A stretch of DNA of 64,000 bases from Pseudomonas sp. RIT-PI-AD (GCF_025642785.1 NZ_JANZKU010000008.1:1-64000), one strand, 5' to 3'. Counted from the stretch's first letter, positions 8,802 through 18,736 are shown. Notes: generated from the letters alone by a model not told the origin. Program-made: numbers and translations.

Positions 8802-10270
8802 CAGTGCTCCGGCACCGACAGCGGCTGCTGGCGCGGCGTGGCGGTGGGCGACGGCAATTCCTGCTGCGCCACGCTCGGCCCGGCGCTGACGATCACCAGG
8901 GCGTCGGGGTCGAGGTGCTTGGCCATCGCGGCCTTCACCTGCTCGACGTCGAGGCTCTGCACCTTGGCCATGAAGTCCTCCAGGTAGGTCAGCGGCAGGT
9001 CGTAGAAGCCGATGGCGCCGAGTTGCCCGACGATGTCGGCGTTGCTCGCGGTGGACAGCGGGAAGCTGCCGGCGGTCTCGCGCTTGGCGTCGTCCAGCTC
9101 TTTCTGGGTCGGTCCCTTGGCCAGGTACTCGGCGAGGATCTGGCGCACCAGCTTGAGGGTGTTCTCGCTGAGCTCGGCGCGGGTCTGCAGGTTGATCATG
9201 AAGGGGCCGCGCGCCTGCATGCCGGTGAAGGCCGAATAGACGCCATAGGTCAGCCCGCGTTTCTCCCGCACTTCCTCCATCAGCCGGGTGCCGAAGCCGC
9301 CGCCGCCGAGGATCTGGTTGCCCAGGTAGAGCGCCGGCCAGTCCGGGTCGTTACGCTCGATGCCGAGCTCGGCGAGCATCAGGTGGGTCTGGCTGGAGGG
9401 GAACTCGATGTGGCTGGGGCCGGGCTTGGGCGCCACCGGGGCGGCCACCTTGGGCAGCGCCGGTCCCTTCGGCAGGGCCTTGGACACCTGCGCGGCGACG
9501 GCTTCGGCCTCCGCGCGGCTGAGGTCGCCGACCAGCGCGATCACCGTGTTGCCGGCGCTGTAGGCCTTGGCGTGGAAGGCGCGCATGCGCTCGGCGTTCA
9601 GGCCCGGCAGGGAGCGCTCGTCGCCGTCGCTCGGGTGGGCGTAGGGGTGATCGCCGTAGAGCCGCTTGAACAGTTCGTTGGCGGCCAGCTTGCCGGGGTT
9701 CTGCTTCTGGAACTCGAAGCCGGCGAGCACCTGGTTCTTGATCCGCGCCAGGGAGTCCTCGGGGAAGCTCGGCTGGCCGACCACCTCGGCGAACAGGTCG
9801 AGGGCCGCCTTGCGCGTGTCCGGCGCGCTCAGGCTGCGCAGGGAGGCGACCGCCATGTCGCGGTAGGCGCCGTTGCCGAACTGCGCGCCCAGGCCTTCGA
9901 AGCCCTGGGCGATGGCGGTGGCGTCCTTGCCGGCGACGCCTTCGTTGAGCATGGCGTTGGTCAGCATGGCCAGCCCCGGCGCGTCGCCGTCCTGGCTGCT
10001 GCCGGCGGCGAAGGTCAGGCGCAGGTCGAACATCGGCAGCTCGGAGGCGGCGACGAACAGCACCTTGGCGCCTTCGGCGGTACGCCAGCTCTGGATGTCC
10101 AGCTTGCGCCGGCTGGGCGCCTGGCCGTCGAGGGCGGCGAGGGATTCCAGCGCCGGACGCGGCGCGGGGTCCGCGGCCAGGGCCGTGTGGGCGGTGACGG
10201 CGAACAGGCCGCCGAACAGGATCGGGGCCAGGCCGAGCAGGCCGGAACGCAGGCCGTTACGCTCAGTCAT
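8801..10270 (-). CDS. M16 peptidase homologue lacking the zinc site
   Basis: This 489-residue protein has a signal peptide (about residues 1-33, ending HTALAA) and is probably periplasmic. The fold-typical M16 blocks are present (FDLRLTFAAGSSQD, then GFGTRLMEEVREKRGLTYGVYS), but the HXXEH zinc motif is missing: the corresponding place reads LAMLTNAMLNEG. It is therefore likely the non-catalytic partner of the active M16 protein encoded just upstream, as in other bacterial two-gene M16 pairs. Its start codon overlaps the upstream gene by eight bases. The substrate is unknown. Confidence 0.88.
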   Translation of the reverse strand: MTERNGLRSGLLGLAPILFGGLFAVTAHTALAADPAPRPALESLAALDGQAPSRRKLDIQSWRTAEGAKVLFVAASELPMFDLRLTFAAGSSQDGDAPGLAMLTNAMLNEGVAGKDATAIAQGFEGLGAQFGNGAYRDMAVASLRSLSAPDTRKAALDLFAEVVGQPSFPEDSLARIKNQVLAGFEFQKQNPGKLAANELFKRLYGDHPYAHPSDGDERSLPGLNAERMRAFHAKAYSAGNTVIALVGDLSRAEAEAVAAQVSKALPKGPALPKVAAPVAPKPGPSHIEFPSSQTHLMLAELGIERNDPDWPALYLGNQILGGGGFGTRLMEEVREKRGLTYGVYSAFTGMQARGPFMINLQTRAELSENTLKLVRQILAEYLAKGPTQKELDDAKRETAGSFPLSTASNADIVGQLGAIGFYDLPLTYLEDFMAKVQSLDVEQVKAAMAKHLDPDALVIVSAGPSVAQQELPSPTATPRQQPLSVPEH

Positions 10271-11618
10271 GGGGGGCTTCCTCGGGCAGAACTTGGGCCA
10301 CGCTCAGGCGCGAGCGGGTGAAATAGGTGGCGGCGGCGGCCTGCACGTCGGCCGGGGTCACCGCTTCCAGGGCGGAGAGCTCTTCGTCCATCAGCTTCCA
10401 GGACAGGCCGACCGTCTCCAACAGGCCGATGGTGTTGGCCTGGCTGGCGATGGAGTCCCGCTCGTAGACCAGCCCGGCGATCACCTGGGCGCGCACGCGC
10501 TCCAGTTCCGCGGGGCTCGGCGGGTTCTTCTTCAGCTCGTCCAGCTGGCCCCAGAGGCCGGCTTCCACTTGCTCGAGGGTCTTGCCCTTCTGGGTGTTCG
10601 GCGTGGCGGTGAGGATGAACAGGCTGTCGCCGCGGGTGAAGGCGTCGTAGCTGGCCGAGGCGCCGCTGACCAGCTCCTCGCCGCGCTCCAGGCGCGAAGA
10701 CAGGCGGGCGCTGTAGCCGCCGTCGAGCAGCGCGGCGATCAGGCGCAGGGCCTGGGCTTCGTGGGGCTTGCCGGCGGTGGCCAGGCTGGGGACGTTGAAG
10801 CCGAGTATCAGGCTCGGCAACTGGGTCTTGAGGTGCAGCTGGATGCGCCGCTCGCCGGGCTCGGCCAGCTCCAGCGGGCGCTTGGCCGGCGGCACCGGGC
10901 GGCTCGGGATGGCGCCGAAGTACCGCTGCGCCAGGGCTTTCACTTCGCCCTCGGTGACATCGCCGACCACCACCAGGGTGGCGTTGTTCGGCGCGTACCA
11001 GGCCTGGTGCCAGGTACGCAGTTCCTCGATCTTCATCCGCTTGAGGTCTTCCATCCAGCCGATGGTCGGCGTGTGGTAGCCGCTGGCGGGGTAGGCCATG
11101 GCGCTGAAGCGCTCGAAGGCCAGGGCGCCGGGCTTGTCGTCGGTGCGCAGCCGGCGTTCTTCCTTGATCACTTCGATTTCCCGCTCGAACTCGTCGGCGG
11201 GCAGGGCGAGGCTTCCCAGGCGATCCGCCTCCAGCTCCAGGGCCACCGGCAGGCGGTCGCGGGCCAGCACCTGGTAGAAGGCGGTGTAGTCGTCGCTGGT
11301 GAAGGCATTCTCCTCGGCGCCGAGGTCGCGCAGCACCCGCGAGGCCTCGCCGGGGCCCATCTTGCTGCTGCCCTTGAACATCATGTGCTCCACCGCGTGG
11401 GACAGGCCGGTCTGGCCGGGCGTCTCGTAGCTGGAGCCGACTTTGTACCAGAGCTGTGAAACTACCACCGGGGCGCGGTGGTCTTCTCGGACGACCACCT
11501 TGAGGCCGTTGTCGAGGCTGAATTCGTGTGTGGCTTGCGAGTCGGCGGCGTCGGCCAGTGCCGGCACGCAGAGGATGCCGAGCAGCAGGCCGGCCGTACG
11601 GCGGGCGATGACATTCAT
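10263..11618 (-). CDS. Zinc-dependent M16 family peptidase, active subunit
   Basis: The 451-residue precursor begins with a signal peptide (cleavage near LADA, residue 24) and acts in the periplasm. The inverted zinc motif H74-AVE-H78 is followed by the third ligand Glu in VIKEERR at about 153-154, the spacing expected for insulinase/pitrilysin family enzymes. The ATG at 11618 gives the signal peptide; the longer open frame upstream does not look like protein. It is first in a leftward operon with its inactive homologue and rsmD, and is divergent from ftsY. Confidence 0.92.
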   Translation of the reverse strand: MNVIARRTAGLLLGILCVPALADAADSQATHEFSLDNGLKVVVREDHRAPVVVSQLWYKVGSSYETPGQTGLSHAVEHMMFKGSSKMGPGEASRVLRDLGAEENAFTSDDYTAFYQVLARDRLPVALELEADRLGSLALPADEFEREIEVIKEERRLRTDDKPGALAFERFSAMAYPASGYHTPTIGWMEDLKRMKIEELRTWHQAWYAPNNATLVVVGDVTEGEVKALAQRYFGAIPSRPVPPAKRPLELAEPGERRIQLHLKTQLPSLILGFNVPSLATAGKPHEAQALRLIAALLDGGYSARLSSRLERGEELVSGASASYDAFTRGDSLFILTATPNTQKGKTLEQVEAGLWGQLDELKKNPPSPAELERVRAQVIAGLVYERDSIASQANTIGLLETVGLSWKLMDEELSALEAVTPADVQAAAATYFTRSRLSVAQVLPEEAPHD

Positions 11619-11761
11619 TGGTATTTCGGACCTTCTGAGCGGCCCGGGCGCTTTTGGCGCCTGCGGGCGAAGAGGTGCTAGGATACCCCATCCTTTTACG
11701 GGGCGGCGATGCAGGCCGGGCAAGGCCCGGCGCGAGCGCCCCCTTGAGATGCAAAGCACCC

Positions 11762-13378
11762 ATGTTTGGTTCCAACGACGACAAGAAAACCCCGGCCGAG
11801 GCCGGCGAGAAGAAATCCCTGTTCGGCTGGTTGCGGCGCAAACCCCAGGACACGCCCGCCGAGCCGGCCGCGGAACCGGAAAAACCCGCTGCCGAGGCGT
11901 CCGAGCCGGTCCAGGCCGCACCGCTGGCGCAGCCCGTCCCCACCGAGGACGCCGAGCTGCCGGCGCCGGCCGGCGCGCCGAGCCCCGCTGCGGCCTCTGC
12001 CCCCGTCGCGCCGTCCCAACCCGCGCCCACCGAAGACGCCGAGCTGCCGATACCGGCCGCCGAGGCGATCCCCGCTGAGCCGTCCCTCGCGCCCGTTGCC
12101 GCGCCCACCGAGGATGCCGAGCTTCCGACCCCGGCCGTCGAGCCGGCCTCGCGCGAATCGGATGCGGAACGGGCCCCGCTAGCGCCCGAGCCGCTCGAGG
12201 CGCGCGCGTCCTCGCCGCTGGCCGCGCCGCCCGTGGAGGCGCCGCCGGCGATGCCCGCCACGCACACGGCGATCACCGCCGACCCCGAGCTGCCGGCCAG
12301 TCCGGCGCCGGCGGAAACGCCCCCGCCGGCCCGTGGCGGCTTGTTCGCTCGGCTGATCGGCGGCGAGCCCGCGCCTGTCCCGGCGGAGCCCGAGGCGCCG
12401 ACCGCGGTCGCCCCGGCCGAACCCCGCCCGGCCCCCAGCGAAGAAGCCAGGGGCGGATTCTTCGCCCGCCTCAAGCAGGGTTTGTCGAAGACCAGCGCCA
12501 GCCTGGGCGAGGGCATGGCCAGCCTGTTCCTCGGGCGCAAGGCCATCGACGACGACCTGCTCGAGGAGATCGAGACCCGCCTGCTCACCGCCGACGTCGG
12601 CGTCGAGGCCACCGGGGTCATCGTGCAGAGCCTGACCCGCCGCGTGGCGCGCAAGGAACTCAACGACAGCGGCGCCCTGTACAAAGCGCTGCAAGAGGAG
12701 CTGGCCGCCCTGCTGCGCCCGGTGGAACAGCCGCTGCGCATCGAGGCCGGCCGCGCGCCCTACGTGATCCTGGTGGTCGGCGTGAACGGCGCCGGCAAGA
12801 CCACCACCATCGGCAAGCTGGCGAAGAAGCTGCAGCAGGACGGCAAGAAGGTCATGCTCGCCGCCGGCGACACCTTCCGCGCCGCCGCCGTCGAGCAGTT
12901 GCAGGTGTGGGGCGAACGCAACGCCATCCCGGTGATCGCCCAGCACACCGGCGCCGACTCCGCCTCGGTGATCTTCGACGCGGTGCAGGCCGCCAAGGCC
13001 CGCGGCGCCGACGTGTTGATCGCCGACACCGCCGGGCGCCTGCACACCAAAGACAACCTGATGGAAGAGCTGAAGAAGGTCCGCCGGGTGATCGGCAAGC
13101 TCGACCACAGCGCGCCCCACGAGGTGCTGCTGGTGCTCGACGCCGGTACCGGGCAGAACGCGATCAATCAGGCCCGGCAGTTCAACCAGGCGGTCAGCCT
13201 CACCGGCCTCGCCCTGACCAAGCTGGACGGCACCGCCAAGGGCGGGGTGATTTTCGCCCTGGCCAAGCAGTTCGGCCTGCCGATCCGCTACATCGGCGTC
13301 GGCGAAGGCATCGACGACCTGCGCACCTTCGAGGCCGAGGCCTTCGTCCGGGCCCTGTTCGCCGAGCGGGACGCCTGA
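11762..13378 (+). CDS. ftsY: Signal recognition particle receptor FtsY
   Basis: The 538-residue GTPase docks SRP-bound ribosomes at the inner membrane. The C-terminal NG domain is complete: GVNGAGKTT (340-348), DTFRAAAVEQL (370-380), DTAGRLHTK (422-430) and TKLDG (486-490). The N-terminal A domain (1-240) is acidic, Pro/Ala-rich and internally repeated: TEDAELP occurs at 61-67, 90-96 and 116-122, with a relic DPELP at 174-178. GGLFARL (192-198) is echoed by GGFFARL (231-237). The ATG at 11762 gives the conserved start MFGSND. The long repeated A domain is typical in kind but likely variable in length. Confidence 0.97.
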   Translation: MFGSNDDKKTPAEAGEKKSLFGWLRRKPQDTPAEPAAEPEKPAAEASEPVQAAPLAQPVPTEDAELPAPAGAPSPAAASAPVAPSQPAPTEDAELPIPAAEAIPAEPSLAPVAAPTEDAELPTPAVEPASRESDAERAPLAPEPLEARASSPLAAPPVEAPPAMPATHTAITADPELPASPAPAETPPPARGGLFARLIGGEPAPVPAEPEAPTAVAPAEPRPAPSEEARGGFFARLKQGLSKTSASLGEGMASLFLGRKAIDDDLLEEIETRLLTADVGVEATGVIVQSLTRRVARKELNDSGALYKALQEELAALLRPVEQPLRIEAGRAPYVILVVGVNGAGKTTTIGKLAKKLQQDGKKVMLAAGDTFRAAAVEQLQVWGERNAIPVIAQHTGADSASVIFDAVQAAKARGADVLIADTAGRLHTKDNLMEELKKVRRVIGKLDHSAPHEVLLVLDAGTGQNAINQARQFNQAVSLTGLALTKLDGTAKGGVIFALAKQFGLPIRYIGVGEGIDDLRTFEAEAFVRALFAERDA

Positions 13379-13505
13379 CCTTGGCCGCTGCGCGCGCCGG
13401 CGGCGCGGCCTCGCGCCGGAAAAGAGCCCCCATCGCCCCCACCAGGATGCTGCGCCCGGCCGCTTGCGCGGACGGGCATGCGCACAGCCGAGGTCGAGTC
13501 CCTTC

Positions 13506-14174
13506 ATGATCCGTTTCGAACAGGTCGGCAAGCGTTACGCCAACGGCCATGTGGGTTTGCACGAACTGAGTTTTCGCGTGCGCCGCGGCGAGTTCCTCTT
13601 CGTCACCGGGCATTCCGGCGCCGGCAAGAGCACCCTGCTGCGCCTGTTGCTGGCGATGGAGCGGCCCACCACCGGCAAGCTGCTGCTGGCCGGCCAGGAC
13701 CTGGCGCAGATCACCAACGCGCAGATTCCCTTCCTGCGTCGGCAGATCGGCGTGGTGTTCCAGAACCACCAGTTGCTGTTCGATCGCACGGTGTTCAACA
13801 ACGTCGCGCTGCCGTTGCAGATACTCGGCCTGTCCAAGCCGGAGATCGCCAAGCGGGTCGGTGTCGCCCTGGAGCGGGTCAGCCTGGCGGATAAGGCCGA
13901 GCAACTGCCGGCGGACCTGTCCACCGGCCAGCAGCAGCGGGTCGGCATCGCCCGGGCGGTGGTGCACCGGCCGGCGTTGCTGCTGGCCGACGAACCCACG
14001 GGTAACCTCGACCCGCGTCTGGCGGCGGAGATCATGGGCGTGTTCGAAGACATCAACCGGCTCGGCACCACGGTGCTGATCGCCAGCCACGACCTGGCGC
14101 TGATCGCGCGCATGCGCCATCGCATGCTCACCCTGCAACGTGGCCGCCTGATCGGCGACGGGGAGGCCAACTGA
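13506..14174 (+). CDS. ftsE: Cell-division ATP-binding protein FtsE
   Basis: The 222-residue ATPase partners with FtsX at the septum and couples division to peptidoglycan hydrolase activation. Walker A is GHSGAGKS (35-42), Walker B LLLADEPTGNLD (158-169), and the ABC signature reads LSTGQQQ (138-144), with Thr replacing the usual first Gly. The ATG at 13506 gives the family start MIRFEQVGKRY. Its stop overlaps the ftsX start (TGATG). It lies 127 bases after ftsY in the order ftsY-ftsE-ftsX-rpoH. Confidence 0.97.
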   Translation: MIRFEQVGKRYANGHVGLHELSFRVRRGEFLFVTGHSGAGKSTLLRLLLAMERPTTGKLLLAGQDLAQITNAQIPFLRRQIGVVFQNHQLLFDRTVFNNVALPLQILGLSKPEIAKRVGVALERVSLADKAEQLPADLSTGQQQRVGIARAVVHRPALLLADEPTGNLDPRLAAEIMGVFEDINRLGTTVLIASHDLALIARMRHRMLTLQRGRLIGDGEAN

Positions 14175-15187
14175 TGAGCGCCACGCGCAACTCCCAGCCG
14201 CAACCGGCGGAACGCGTCGGCGCCGCGCCCAAGGGGCCGCCGCAGAAAGGCGACGAGGGCCCCGGCTTCCAGCAACTGTTCCACGCCTGGCTGGAAAGTC
14301 ACCGCGCGAGCCTGGTGGACAGCCTGCGCCGGCTGGCGCGGCAACCGATCGGCAGCTTCTTCACCTGCTTGGTGATGGCCATCGCGCTGTCGTTGCCGAT
14401 GGGCCTGTCGTTGCTGCTGAACAATGTCGAGCGGCTCGCCGGTTCCTGGCAGCGCGCGGCGCAGATCTCCCTGTACCTGCACATGGAGACCGGCGAGACC
14501 GAGGGCCAGCGCCTGCGCGACGAAATCGCCGGCATGCTCGACGTCGCCGAGGCCGAGTGGATCAATCGCGAACGCGCCCTGGCGGAATTCCAACAGGACT
14601 CCGGCCTCGGCCAGGCCCTCAAGGAACTGCCGGACAATCCGCTGCCCGGGGTGATCCTGGTGACCCCCGCGGAAATCGATCGCGCCAAGCTGGAGGCCCT
14701 GCGCACCCGCCTGGCGGAGTTGCCGGGCGTCCAGCAGGCGCAACTCGACCTGGTCTGGGTGGAGCGCTTGGGGGCGATCCTCAAGCTGGGCGAGCGTTTC
14801 ATCTTCGGCCTGACCCTGCTGCTGGTGCTGGCCCTGCTGCTGGTGATCGGCAACACCATCCGCCTGCACATCGAGAATCGTCGCAACGAGATCGAGGTGA
14901 TCAAGCTGGTGGGCGGAACCGATGGCTACGTGCGGCGTCCCTTCCTTTATATGGGCGCGTTGTACGGCGTCGGCGCCGGCCTGCTGTCCTGGCTGGTACT
15001 GGCCTACGGGCTGCATTGGCTGAACGACGCGGTGACCCGCCTGGCCGGCCTCTACGGCAGCGATTTCGCCCTCACTGGCGTGCCGGTCGGCGACGGCTTC
15101 TCCCTGTTGCTCGGTGCGGTGCTGTTGGGGTACATAGGCGCCTGGCTGGCCGTGGCGCGTCATCTGAGCGAACTGGCGCCGCGCTGA
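14174..15187 (+). CDS. ftsX: Cell-division membrane protein FtsX
   Basis: The 337-residue inner-membrane partner of FtsE has a long cytoplasmic N-terminus (about 65 residues) and four membrane segments, near residues 66-86, 216-236, 255-280 and 305-325. A periplasmic domain between the first two is the part that in this family contacts a septal hydrolase activator. NRRNEIEVIKLVGGTDGYVR after the second segment is a typical FtsX coupling region. It is translationally coupled to ftsE by a one-base overlap. Confidence 0.96.
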   Translation: MSATRNSQPQPAERVGAAPKGPPQKGDEGPGFQQLFHAWLESHRASLVDSLRRLARQPIGSFFTCLVMAIALSLPMGLSLLLNNVERLAGSWQRAAQISLYLHMETGETEGQRLRDEIAGMLDVAEAEWINRERALAEFQQDSGLGQALKELPDNPLPGVILVTPAEIDRAKLEALRTRLAELPGVQQAQLDLVWVERLGAILKLGERFIFGLTLLLVLALLLVIGNTIRLHIENRRNEIEVIKLVGGTDGYVRRPFLYMGALYGVGAGLLSWLVLAYGLHWLNDAVTRLAGLYGSDFALTGVPVGDGFSLLLGAVLLGYIGAWLAVARHLSELAPR

Positions 15188-15226
15188 GCGGGCTATCGAT
15201 GCGGTCGATGAGCACTATCTGTAAAG

Positions 15227-15254
15227 GAACTTTTCCAGTGGTGTTGCCTCTCAA
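15227..15254 (+). promoter_or_regulatory. AlgU (sigma-22/RpoE)-type promoter for rpoH
   Basis: GAACTT at 15227-15232 is followed after exactly 16 bases by TCTCAA at 15249-15254, matching the extracytoplasmic-stress consensus GAACTT-N16/17-TCtga. It ends 46 bases before the rpoH ATG. AlgU control of rpoH is established in P. aeruginosa. It would link envelope stress to the heat-shock sigma factor. Confidence 0.75.
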
Positions 15255-15299
15255 GGGCCAGTGCTACACTGCGGACGTTTCGTGAATCGGAGGATTCGC

Positions 15300-16154
<855 letters not shown>

Positions 16155-16171
16155 TCCGCAAGGCCCGCGAA

Positions 16172-16195
16172 AGCCGCACCTCGGTGCGGCTTTTT
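16172..16195 (+). terminator. Rho-independent terminator of rpoH
   Basis: The stem AGCCGCAC (16172-16179) and GTGCGGCT (16184-16191) closes a CTCG tetraloop. The last stem T and the following TTTT give a five-T run. It lies 17 bases after the rpoH stop. Confidence 0.92.
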
Positions 16196-16379
16196 GCTGT
16201 CTGGGGTTCGGCAACCCGAAGCAACCGAGGAGCGCTGCCCGCCCCGATCCCGCCGTGAAGGTGGCGGATACCCGTGACCGGTATTTCTCGATCCGCGGCG
16301 GTGCGCAGGCAGGGATGCGTGCGTGTTCGGCCAGCCTGGCGGCGCGGCTCCTCCGACGAAGGATACCGATGGCCCTCGG

Positions 16380-17111
16380 CTAGCGGGGTGTCCGCGGCCA
16401 CCAGTCGGGGTAGCGAGGGGCGAGCCGTTCCAGGTAGTGGCTGCCGCCCAGCTGGTAGCTCTGTCGGCGAATCCAGCCCGCGCGGCGCGCGACATAGGCG
16501 CCAGGCCGGCTCGGGCTCCACTCCCGCGGGTTGGGCAGCACCGCCGCCAGCAGGCTGGCCTGCTGGGCCGACAGGTAGGGCGCGTCGACGCCGAAATGCT
16601 GGCGGGCCGCCGCTTCCGCGCCGAACACGCCGTCGCCCCATTCCACGCTGTTCAGGTAGACCTCGAGGATGCGCTGCTTCGACCAGCACAGCTCGATCAG
16701 CGCGGTGAACCAGGCTTCCAAGCCCTTGCGCAGCCAACTGCGGTCGGACCAGAGGAACAGGTTCTTCGCCACCTGCTGGCTGAGGGTGCTGGCGCCGCGC
16801 AGGGTGCCGCCGCGCTCGTTGTGGGCGATGGCGGCCTGGATGGCGCCGACGTCGAAGCCCCAGTGCTCGGCGAATTTCTGGTCCTCGGCGGCGATCACCG
16901 CGATTTTCAGGTCGTCCGGCAGCTCCCGCCAGGGCCGCCAGTCGCGGCGCAGTTCGATGGGCGTGCCGTCGATCCAGGATTCCACCTTGCGTTCGAGCAT
17001 CAGCGCGCTGCCCGGCGGCGGAATCCAGCGCAGCGCCAGGACCACCAGGGCCGAGCCCGCGGCGAACCAGGCGATGCAGACGAACAGGCGGCGGAACAGG
17101 GTGCGGATCAT
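16380..17111 (-). CDS. mtgA: Monofunctional peptidoglycan glycosyltransferase MtgA
   Basis: The 243-residue enzyme polymerises lipid II into glycan strands at the inner membrane. A single N-terminal membrane segment (about residues 8-30) precedes a GT51 domain with the catalytic Glu in AAEDQKF (E76) and the motif GASTLSQQVAKNLFLW (106-121). The ATG at 17111 is chosen; another at 17144 would add 11 polar residues, but that codon lies inside a TATAAT-like -10 element, so it may not be transcribed. It is divergent from the DUF423 gene. Confidence 0.93.
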   Translation of the reverse strand: MIRTLFRRLFVCIAWFAAGSALVVLALRWIPPPGSALMLERKVESWIDGTPIELRRDWRPWRELPDDLKIAVIAAEDQKFAEHWGFDVGAIQAAIAHNERGGTLRGASTLSQQVAKNLFLWSDRSWLRKGLEAWFTALIELCWSKQRILEVYLNSVEWGDGVFGAEAAARQHFGVDAPYLSAQQASLLAAVLPNPREWSPSRPGAYVARRAGWIRRQSYQLGGSHYLERLAPRYPDWWPRTPR

Positions 17112-17225
17112 GCGCGGCTTGGCCTGGGAGTCGGAGCGGGCCATTATACAGGCCGCGCCCGAACCCGCCGCCTGCCGGTGCCGGGACCTGCGTCGCGGGC
17201 GCGTTCGTCCTTCACGGAGATTTCC

Positions 17226-17597
17226 ATGGCTCGACTGTTCCTGTTGCTGGCGGCGTTCGCCGGATTCAGCGGTGTCGCCCTCGGCGCCTTCGCCGCCCAC
17301 GGCCTGCGCAGCCGCCTCAGCGCGGAATACCTGGCGGTGTTCCATACCGGCGTGCAGTACCAGTTGGTCCACGCCCTGGCGCTGCTGGGCGTCGGCCTGC
17401 TGGCGCTGCAGGCGCCGAGCCGCGGCCTGGGCTATGCCGGCGGCGCCTTCGCCTTGGGCATCCTGCTGTTTTCCGGCAGCCTGTATGCCCTGACCCTCAG
17501 CGGCGTCGGCAAGCTGGGGATGATCACGCCGATCGGCGGGGTGGCATTCCTGGCCGGCTGGCTGTGCCTCGGCCTGAGCGCCTGGCGCCTGGCCTGA
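17226..17597 (+). CDS. DUF423 small membrane protein
   Basis: This 123-residue protein has four hydrophobic segments (about 3-23, 43-62, 70-90 and 97-118) and the DUF423/YgdD signature GAFAAHGL (20-27) and VFHTGVQYQLVHALAL. It is an inner-membrane protein of unknown function. The ATG at 17226 is preceded by GGAG at 17217-17220. It corresponds to PA0379 by position and lies just before thiS on the same strand. Confidence 0.9.
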   Translation: MARLFLLLAAFAGFSGVALGAFAAHGLRSRLSAEYLAVFHTGVQYQLVHALALLGVGLLALQAPSRGLGYAGGAFALGILLFSGSLYALTLSGVGKLGMITPIGGVAFLAGWLCLGLSAWRLA

Positions 17598-17633
17598 GCG
17601 CCGCGGCGGCGGGATGAATGGTGTCCTTTAGCC

Positions 17634-17662
17634 TTGGTCGTCGTCGCGGTTGGAGCTAGAAT
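17634..17662 (+). promoter_or_regulatory. Sigma-70-type promoter for thiS-thiG
   Basis: TTGGTC at 17634-17639 and TAGAAT at 17657-17662 are separated by 17 bases, 31 bases before the thiS ATG. The expected leader of about 25 bases is too short for a thiamine-pyrophosphate riboswitch, and none was seen. Confidence 0.6.
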
Positions 17663-17693
17663 GCCGACCCCCTCACAGTTGCGACCGTCCGTC

Positions 17694-17894
17694 ATGCGCA
17701 TTCAGTTGAACGGTGAATCCTTCGAGCTGCCCGATGGCGAACACGTCGCCGGCCTGCTCGAGCGATTGAACCTGACCGGCCGACGCGTCGCGGTCGAGCT
17801 CAACCTGGATATCGTGCCGCGCAGCCAGCACGCCGCCACCGCGCTACGCGAAGGCGACCGCGTCGAAGTGGTGCACGCCATCGGCGGCGGCTAG
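17694..17894 (+). CDS. thiS: Sulfur carrier protein ThiS
   Basis: The 66-residue ubiquitin-like protein carries sulfur as a C-terminal thiocarboxylate for building the thiazole half of thiamine. The required diglycine end is present (HAIGGG), as is the family pattern LNGE...LPDG and the REGDRVEVV strand. It lies 47 bases before thiG, its reaction partner, and follows a good sigma-70 promoter at 17634-17662. Confidence 0.96.
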   Translation: MRIQLNGESFELPDGEHVAGLLERLNLTGRRVAVELNLDIVPRSQHAATALREGDRVEVVHAIGGG

Positions 17895-17941
17895 GGCTTC
17901 GCCGGTCAACCCTTCCGCGCCCGCATTAGAGGAATCCCACG

Positions 17942-18736
17942 ATGAGCCACGTTCTGCGCGACAAGCCCTTCACCCTGGCCGGCCGTACCTACGGGTCGCG
18001 CCTGCTGGTGGGGACCGGCAAGTACAAGGACCTCGACGAAACCCGCCGCGCCATCGAGGCCAGCGGCGCGGAGATCGTCACCATGGCGGTGCGGCGCACC
18101 AACCTCGGCCAGAACCCCGGCGAACCCAACCTGCTCGACGTGCTGCCGCCGGACCGCTACACCCTGCTGCCGAATACCGCCGGCTGCTTCGACGCCGACG
18201 AGGCGGTGCGCACCTGCCGCCTGGCGCGCGAGCTGCTGGACGGCCACACGCTGGTCAAGCTGGAAGTCCTGGCCGACCAGAAGACCCTGTTCCCCAACGT
18301 GATCGAAACCCTCAAGGCCGCCGAAGTGCTGGTCAAGGACGGTTTCGACGTGATGGTCTACACCAGCGACGACCCGATCATCGCCCGCCAGCTCGCCGAG
18401 CTCGGCTGCATCGCGGTGATGCCGCTGGCCGGCCTGATCGGCACCGGCCTGGGCATCTGCAACCCCTACAACCTACGCATCATCCTCGAGGAAGCGAAGG
18501 TGCCGGTGCTGGTGGATGCCGGCGTGGGCACCGCGTCGGACGCCGCCATCGCCATGGAGCTGGGGTGCGACGGCGTACTGATGAACAGCGCCATCGCCCA
18601 TGCGCAGGACCCGCTGCTGATGGGCGAGGCGATGAAGCACGCGATTCTCGCCGGGCGCATGGCCTACCTGGCCGGGCGCATGCCGAAGAAACTCTACGCC
18701 AGCGCTTCCTCGCCGCTGGACGGCTTGATCCGCTGA
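17942..18736 (+). CDS. thiG: Thiazole synthase ThiG
   Basis: The 264-residue TIM-barrel enzyme condenses 1-deoxy-D-xylulose 5-phosphate, dehydroglycine and ThiS sulfur into thiazole phosphate. Recognisable are [12 protein letters not shown] (the residues around 20-31), the Schiff-base Lys in LVKLEVLAD, and the phosphate-binding loops [11 protein letters not shown] and [20 protein letters not shown] lies before the ATG at 17942. It forms an operon with thiS and probably trmB. Confidence 0.97.
   Translation: MSHVLRDKPFTLAGRTYGSRLLVGTGKYKDLDETRRAIEASGAEIVTMAVRRTNLGQNPGEPNLLDVLPPDRYTLLPNTAGCFDADEAVRTCRLARELLDGHTLVKLEVLADQKTLFPNVIETLKAAEVLVKDGFDVMVYTSDDPIIARQLAELGCIAVMPLAGLIGTGLGICNPYNLRIILEEAKVPVLVDAGVGTASDAAIAMELGCDGVLMNSAIAHAQDPLLMGEAMKHAILAGRMAYLAGRMPKKLYASASSPLDGLIR

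Noticed and set aside
10267-12741. Very long minus-strand open frame (over 800 codons) across the M16 gene and the ftsY A domain
   Set aside because: It is antisense to ftsY's Pro/Ala-rich domain and out of frame with the M16 peptidase; its composition (Ser/Ala/Gly and Arg/Pro runs) is typical of GC-rich shadow frames.
17142-17144. ATG at 17144 as the mtgA start
   Set aside because: The codon is part of a TATAAT-like -10 element and adds only polar residues before the membrane helix.
17598-17693. Thiamine-pyrophosphate riboswitch before thiS
   Set aside because: A good promoter leaves a leader of only about 25 bases, too short for the element, and no conserved core was seen.
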